DNA of 64,000 nt from G963717155 sp963717155 (GTDB lineage Bacteria > Actinomycetota > Thermoleophilia > Gaiellales > JALYLC01). The stretch is from assembly GCA_963717155.1 (NCBI GenBank), contig OY970326.1:1798001-1862000 (forward strand), read 5' to 3'. Position numbers and translations under genes: made by a program. How positions within the stretch are numbered: the stretch's first letter is position 1; the number at the start of each line of letters is the position of its first letter. Shown here one piece after another: positions 62,191 through 64,000 of this stretch. The notes below the pieces were generated by a model. That model was not told the origin of the DNA and ran no database searches. It worked only from the letters and a program-made list of their open reading frames with translations.

Positions 62191-62781
62191 ATGCCCGAAT
62201 CCACACCGCTCGATCCGCTCGCCAATGCTCGGGCGCAGGCCGTGCGGCGAATCCTCGAGCTGCGCGGAGAGCCGGCCGGTGACGACAGCCTCGACGTGCG
62301 TGCTCTGCTCACGCGCGTGGACGCCCGCGCGGGCGAGGTCAATGCGGCGGCGCGCGAGCTCTCGGCGGTTCTGCCGACCCGGGTCGAGGCGGCGATCGAG
62401 CGCGTGCTCGCCGACGACACCGGTGGCGTCGGTCGTCGTCTCGACGCCGTGCACGCGGGCACCGAGGAGATCGCCGAGACGGTCGCACGCGTCGAGCGCG
62501 ACCTCCTTGCCGAGCGCCTCGGCCGCATCGAGGACCTCGAGGCGCTGGTCGCGCTGGTGAGCAGCGGTATCGCGGCGATTCGGAGCGATATGGGCCGGCT
62601 CAACCACCGCATCGACGAGCTCGGGGACCGGCTCGACCAGCTCGGCATGCCGCGGGCGCAGGCTCCCGAGCCTGGCGCCGAGCAGGCTCCCGGCGGGCGG
62701 CGCGCGTATCGCAGCCTCTTCGCACGCACCGAGCCCGGCGTGCACCGCGACGCCGACGCAACGGCGGAGCGGTCCGCCTGA
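62191..62781 (+). CDS. Coiled-coil hypothetical protein
   Basis: 196 aa. Heptad-rich helices (VDARAGEVNAAARELSAVL, HAGTEEIAETVARVERDLL, RSDMGRLNHRIDELGDRLDQ) and a disordered C-terminal tail. Cytoplasmic, function unknown. ATG 62191 has AAGGAGAG upstream; an earlier in-frame start overlaps the previous gene. Confidence 0.62.
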   Translation: MPESTPLDPLANARAQAVRRILELRGEPAGDDSLDVRALLTRVDARAGEVNAAARELSAVLPTRVEAAIERVLADDTGGVGRRLDAVHAGTEEIAETVARVERDLLAERLGRIEDLEALVALVSSGIAAIRSDMGRLNHRIDELGDRLDQLGMPRAQAPEPGAEQAPGGRRAYRSLFARTEPGVHRDADATAERSA

Positions 62782-62819
62782 GCTGATTCGGGGCGCTCCG
62801 GCGCTCCGCATGGTTCCGG

Positions 62820-62849
62820 GGTCACACACCGGCACACAGCCGGCACGGT
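62820..62849. promoter_or_regulatory. Three direct repeats like those at the Tad regulator promoter
   Basis: GGTCACACA (62820), CGGCACACA (62830) and CGGCACGGT (62841), spaced 10 and 11 bases, 43-72 bases before the Flp-like gene start at 62892. Same core as 58638-58678. Confidence 0.55.
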
Positions 62850-62891
62850 TCGCGCGCACGGCGCCACGCAGCCAGCGCGCACGCTTGCCCC

Positions 62892-63812
62892 ATGCAAGGC
62901 GAGAGAGCACAGGCGAGCATCGAGTACGTCGGCGTGTTGCTGCTCGTCGCCGCGCTCATCGGTGCGCTCATCGGGGCGTTCGGCGCCCCGTCGCTCGGCG
63001 CGCGCATCGCGACATCCGTCGGCCAGGCTCTGGCCGGCGCGATCGGTCGCTCGGATCGCGATGAGGCCATCGGGCCAAGCGCCTCCGAGCAGGGCCTGTT
63101 CGACAGCGCGGTGGAAAAGGGCGTGCCGTCCGACGAGCGACCGTCGCTGCGCGATGTCCGGCTCCAGCTGATCGCGGCGCACGGCGACGAGGCCGGGCGG
63201 AAGATCTACGAGCAGCTCTTGCTCACGCAGTTGCGCAACGTCATTCCGGAGCTCAGCCAACCGACCACGTTCGCGACCGCTGGACCGGACCACCCGGCTC
63301 CGCGGACACCCGCGAACCTTCAGTCGATCGACGCCGAGCACTCGCTTGCCACGAAGCTCAGCCCGGGCGACGCCGGCGAGGTCGAATCGCCCGCGAGCAG
63401 GCCGGACGTCCACGTCGTCACCATCGGCGAGGCCGACGAGAAGATCGGGCACGCGCTGCATCCAGACGTGTCGCTGGTCGGTGTTGCAACGGATGTCGTG
63501 GGTGCCGTCCCGTTCGCAGGAGCGGCGGTCCATCTCGGTCACCTGGCGGTCACGGCAGAGAAGGTCGCGACCGCCGTCGAGTACGGCGGCGGTGGCTACG
63601 CGGTGTGGCGCGACATCGAGTCCTTCGGCTCTCCCAGTGGGGCGTGGATTCCCGCCGGCTCACGCGAAGGCGACGAGCTCGTCAGCTGGATCGCTGTCCG
63701 CCGCCCGACCGGTGGCGGACCGGCTCGCCGCTTCGCGCGGTCGGCCGTCGTCCGCGACGGCGTCGTGATCGACCGGGGCATCACGCTCCTCGACCCCGGC
63801 TCGTTTCCATGA
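62892..63812 (+). CDS. Flp-prepilin-like N-terminus fused to a 270-aa domain
   Basis: 306 aa. Starts MQGERAQASIEYVGVLLLVA, a class III prepilin-like signal: short basic leader, cleavage-type segment with the +5-like Glu (SIEYVGV), then a 25-residue hydrophobic helix. The remaining ~270 residues are a soluble domain with no family I recognise (LRDVRLQLIAAHGDEAGRKI; VGVATDVVGAVPFAGAAVHL; GAWIPAGSREGDELVSW). Probably exported or assembled by the Tad system encoded at 52-58 kb. It could be a minor pseudopilin carrying an adhesive or enzymatic cargo; that is inference. Confidence 0.68.
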   Translation: MQGERAQASIEYVGVLLLVAALIGALIGAFGAPSLGARIATSVGQALAGAIGRSDRDEAIGPSASEQGLFDSAVEKGVPSDERPSLRDVRLQLIAAHGDEAGRKIYEQLLLTQLRNVIPELSQPTTFATAGPDHPAPRTPANLQSIDAEHSLATKLSPGDAGEVESPASRPDVHVVTIGEADEKIGHALHPDVSLVGVATDVVGAVPFAGAAVHLGHLAVTAEKVATAVEYGGGGYAVWRDIESFGSPSGAWIPAGSREGDELVSWIAVRRPTGGGPARRFARSAVVRDGVVIDRGITLLDPGSFP

Positions 63813-63848
63813 GCCGGGCCCGTACCCCACCCCAGTGAAGGACTGCGC

Positions 63849-64000
63849 ATGCACCTGACCCAACGAGCACGCACGAACGCTCGACTGCTCCACCATCGAG
63901 CTGCAGCGCTCTGGTGCCACGGATTGCGACGGCTCGCGGCCAGCCGCGGCCAGGGAACGGTCGAGTACGTCGGCATCGTCATCGTGGTCGGCGTCCTGCT
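63849..64000 (+). CDS. Flp pilin-like protein, truncated by the window edge
   Basis: First 50 residues only. A basic leader of about 33 residues (MHLTQRARTNARLLHHRAAA) precedes GQGTVEYVGIVIVVGVL, the Flp/TadE-type processing site with G before Q-G-T-V-E and the hydrophobic pilin helix. 36 bases after the previous Flp-like gene, so probably one operon. Confidence 0.7.
   Translation, partial: MHLTQRARTNARLLHHRAAALWCHGLRRLAASRGQGTVEYVGIVIVVGVL

Overview
The window is a stretch of high-GC chromosome from an actinobacterium. A Thermoleophilia-like (Gaiellales/Solirubrobacterales) origin is my inference. It rests on the very high G+C, the many GTG starts, the GTGA/ATGA stop-start overlaps, and a division and cell wall (dcw) cluster that lacks ftsA and has murB between murC and ftsQ. 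F420-type LLM, DUF222/HNH, DUF4232 and PPOX family genes point the same way. I see no rRNA, CRISPR array, prophage, transposase or plasmid functions.

Layout. 0-6.6 kb holds oxidoreductases, a secreted S53 protease and small proteins. 6.6-11.7 kb holds a broken DUF222/HNH gene and a two-gene SIR2 plus STAND-NTPase/WD40 module, the best candidate here for an undescribed defence system. 11.8-14.4 kb has DUF1801, DUF2254, small genes and tRNA-His. 14.5-22.5 kb is a phosphate/polyphosphate island: two near-identical OmpR-type regulators, a PhoR-like kinase, a DUF47 protein, then sixA-ppk-ppx-CHAD-CHAD. 22.5-30.8 kb is mixed metabolism: enoyl-CoA hydratase, cytochrome b with a sulfite-oxidase-like protein, a secreted zinc protease, isocitrate lyase with a divergent LysR regulator, a flavin reductase and a PAP2-type membrane enzyme. 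30.8-46.3 kb is the dcw cluster on the minus strand, transcribed mraZ-rsmH-ftsL-ftsI-murE-murF-mraY-murD-ftsW-murG-murC-murB-ftsQ-ftsZ. 47-50.5 kb has a two-component system and a thioredoxin/TPR chaperedoxin. 50.6-52.4 kb has a quinone-oxidoreductase-like gene and an NmrA-like gene. 52.4-58.5 kb is a Tad/Flp pilus operon (regulator-kinase-cpaB-tadZ-tadA-tadB-tadC), and Flp-like prepilin genes lie on the plus strand at 62.9-64 kb.

Regulatory reading. Several sites can be read directly: MraZ boxes on the mraZ promoter, two overlapping palindromes between aceA and its LysR regulator, an 11-bp direct repeat like a PHO box between the phosphate kinase and regulator, a hairpin that would mask the ribosome binding site at 50.6 kb, and one direct-repeat motif shared by the tad operon promoter and the distant Flp-like pilin gene.

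Data quality. About twenty genes, including essential dcw genes, are broken by single-base frameshifts. Nearly all are +1 insertions, and several read CGGC (or GCCG) where CGC (or GCG) would restore the frame. I read these as residual sequencing error rather than gene decay, and give such genes as one CDS spanning all fragments.
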